Shown here in pieces: positions 5,767 to 6,535 of a DNA stretch of 6,535 nt (positions are counted from its first letter, which is position 1; each line of letters starts with the position of its first letter). The stretch is from an uncultured Clostridia bacterium (GTDB lineage: Bacteria > Bacillota > Clostridia > Christensenellales > Aristaeellaceae): assembly GCA_934643535.1 (NCBI GenBank), contig CAKUCE010000172.1:1-6535 (forward strand), read 5' to 3'. The notes under the pieces were generated by a model, which saw only the letters and a list, made by a program, of their open reading frames with translations, had not been told where the DNA came from and did not search any database. The position numbers and the translations under genes were made by a program.

Positions 5767-6535
5767 ATGCATTATCCCAAAAGCGAAAAATATCATTCTC
5801 CGGAATTGCAGAAAAAAATCATGGGCCCGAATCCCATCAAACTGGAAGAAGAACTTCTGTTGGGTCATTCCATCCCGCAGGGCGCTGCGGTTTGCGATCT
5901 GGGCAGCGGACAGGGCCTGACCAGCGTTTTTCTGGCGAAGGAATACGGCTTCCGGGTTTATGCCGTCGATTTGTGGAGCGATCCGGAAGAAAACCGGCTC
6001 TTCTTTCGCCAAATGGGCCTGACCGACCGTCAGATCACGCCTGTCAAGGCGGACGCGACTGCGCTGCCCTTTGAAAAAGCGTTCTTCGATGCGGTGGTCA
6101 GCACGGATTCCTATAACTATTTCGGGCGGGACCCATCTTATCTGGACGAGAAGCTGCTGCCCTTCGTCAAGCCCGGCGGATGGATCTATATCGCCATTCC
6201 CGGTATGGTGAAGGATTGCCATGACCAGCTGCCGCCGGAGCTGCTGCTCTCGTGGACGCCGGAACAACTGGATTATATGCACGATGTGCCTTATTGGACG
6301 GCGATGGTGCGCCAGTGCCGGGGAGCGGAGGTGGTGGAGGTCAGCCAGATGGAATCCAATGAAGAAGTCTGGAACGACTGGCTCCGTCAGGAAAATGAGT
6401 ACGCCGTGGGCGACCGGAAGGCCATGGAGGCGGGCGGCGGAAAATACCTGAACTTTATTAGGTTGTGTCTACACGAGTTAAGTGGTATAATGGCACTATC
6501 ACAACGAAGAGGGTGTCATCATGGAGAAATCACAG
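5767..6535 (+). CDS. Class I SAM-dependent methyltransferase, 3' end replaced by mobile-element sequence
   Basis: The frame opens at ATG 5767 (MHYPKSEKYH) and stays open for 256 codons to the right edge. SAM-binding motifs are clear: motif I VCDLGSGQG (42-50), acidic residue Asp68 ending strand 2 (VYAVDLW), KADATALPF (94-102), VVSTDSYNYF (110-119) and VKPGGWIYIAIP (134-145). This is the Methyltransf_11/25-like Rossmann fold; the substrate is unknown, and the same sequence shape is used on small molecules, lipids and proteins. Genuine methyltransferase sequence seems to run to about residue 231 (GGGKYLNFI, base 6459). The following residues (RLCLHELSG...) come from what looks like an insertion-sequence end. 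Only the last few native residues would be lost, so the enzyme might still work with a foreign tail, but this is not certain. It is third in the operon after tetR and rsgA, with its own strong ribosome binding site. Confidence 0.82.
   Translation, partial: MHYPKSEKYHSPELQKKIMGPNPIKLEEELLLGHSIPQGAAVCDLGSGQGLTSVFLAKEYGFRVYAVDLWSDPEENRLFFRQMGLTDRQITPVKADATALPFEKAFFDAVVSTDSYNYFGRDPSYLDEKLLPFVKPGGWIYIAIPGMVKDCHDQLPPELLLSWTPEQLDYMHDVPYWTAMVRQCRGAEVVEVSQMESNEEVWNDWLRQENEYAVGDRKAMEAGGGKYLNFIRLCLHELSGIMALSQRRGCHHGEIT
6463..6491 (+). promoter_or_regulatory. Promoter inside the insertion-sequence end
   Basis: TTGTGT (6463-6468) and a perfect TATAAT (6486-6491) are 17 bases apart. The -35 lies in the outermost bases of the element, so it would belong to the terminal inverted repeat. 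It points towards the putative transposase. Confidence 0.55.
6521..6535 (+). CDS. Putative transposase start (five codons visible)
   Basis: ATG at 6521 begins MEKSQ and runs off the right edge. AAGAGGG (6508-6513) precedes it at about 7 bases, and a promoter lies 30 bases upstream. It is in a different frame from the methyltransferase read-through. The protein cannot be identified from five residues; a transposase is inferred only from its position in the element. Confidence 0.35.

Larger units (their letters stand above)
6460..6535 (+). mobile_element. Left end of a probable insertion sequence (partial)
   Basis: At about 6460 the methyltransferase homology stops within its C-terminal strand and a new unit begins. 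It starts GGTTGTGTCTACACGAG, followed by a promoter, a ribosome binding site and an ATG within 61 bases, the usual layout of an IS left end before its transposase. The boundary is uncertain by a few bases. The family cannot be fixed from 75 bases; the terminal GGTTGTGTC resembles some IS256-type ends only from memory. The partner inverted repeat and target duplication lie outside the window. Confidence 0.55.

Noticed and set aside
5740..6282. Minus-strand open frame of 180 codons
   Set aside because: It is antisense to the methyltransferase, whose SAM-binding motifs and strong ribosome binding site identify the plus strand as coding.

Overview
The window looks like the chromosome of a moderately GC-rich Gram-positive bacterium, most likely a gut-type clostridial Firmicute. 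The basis is strong AAAGGAGG-type ribosome binding sites, consensus sigma-A promoters, and gene families common in Clostridia: VanW-domain proteins, sortase-B-like proteins and AlbA_2-type regulators. The taxon is an inference; no marker gene in the window settles it.

Left half, minus strand (reads leftwards from 3896 to the left edge). The first gene (3896-2667) is a divergent AlbA_2 / RecG-C-terminal-like / winged-helix protein, probably a regulator whose ATPase-like module looks degenerate. Its last codons contain the -35 box of a promoter for the next gene (2579-1302). That gene encodes an exported protein with about three SH3-like domains and a C-terminal VanW domain. After 41-47 bases comes a second exported protein (1254 to beyond the left edge). 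It joins a class-B-sortase-like domain to a C39-like cysteine peptidase domain. The sortase positions where catalytic His and Cys are expected read Ser and Gly, so it appears to be a pseudo-sortase fused to a peptidase. The last two genes look like one envelope operon.

Right half, plus strand (from 4126). A 229-base divergent intergenic region carries a promoter for each direction. The rightward promoter has two near-identical 16-bp inverted repeats, 24 bp apart centre to centre, flanking the -10 box. It drives a TetR-family regulator (4126-4758), an RsgA-type circularly permuted ribosome-assembly GTPase (4748-5743, overlapping the regulator by 11 bases) and a class I SAM-dependent methyltransferase (from 5767). 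This reads as an autoregulated three-gene operon that places a ribosome maturation factor and a methyltransferase under a ligand-responsive repressor.

Right edge. From about 6460 the methyltransferase sequence changes abruptly to what looks like the left end of an insertion sequence: a terminal-type sequence, an internal promoter, a ribosome binding site and a new ATG at 6521. The methyltransferase would lose its natural C-terminus and read through into the element without a stop inside the window.
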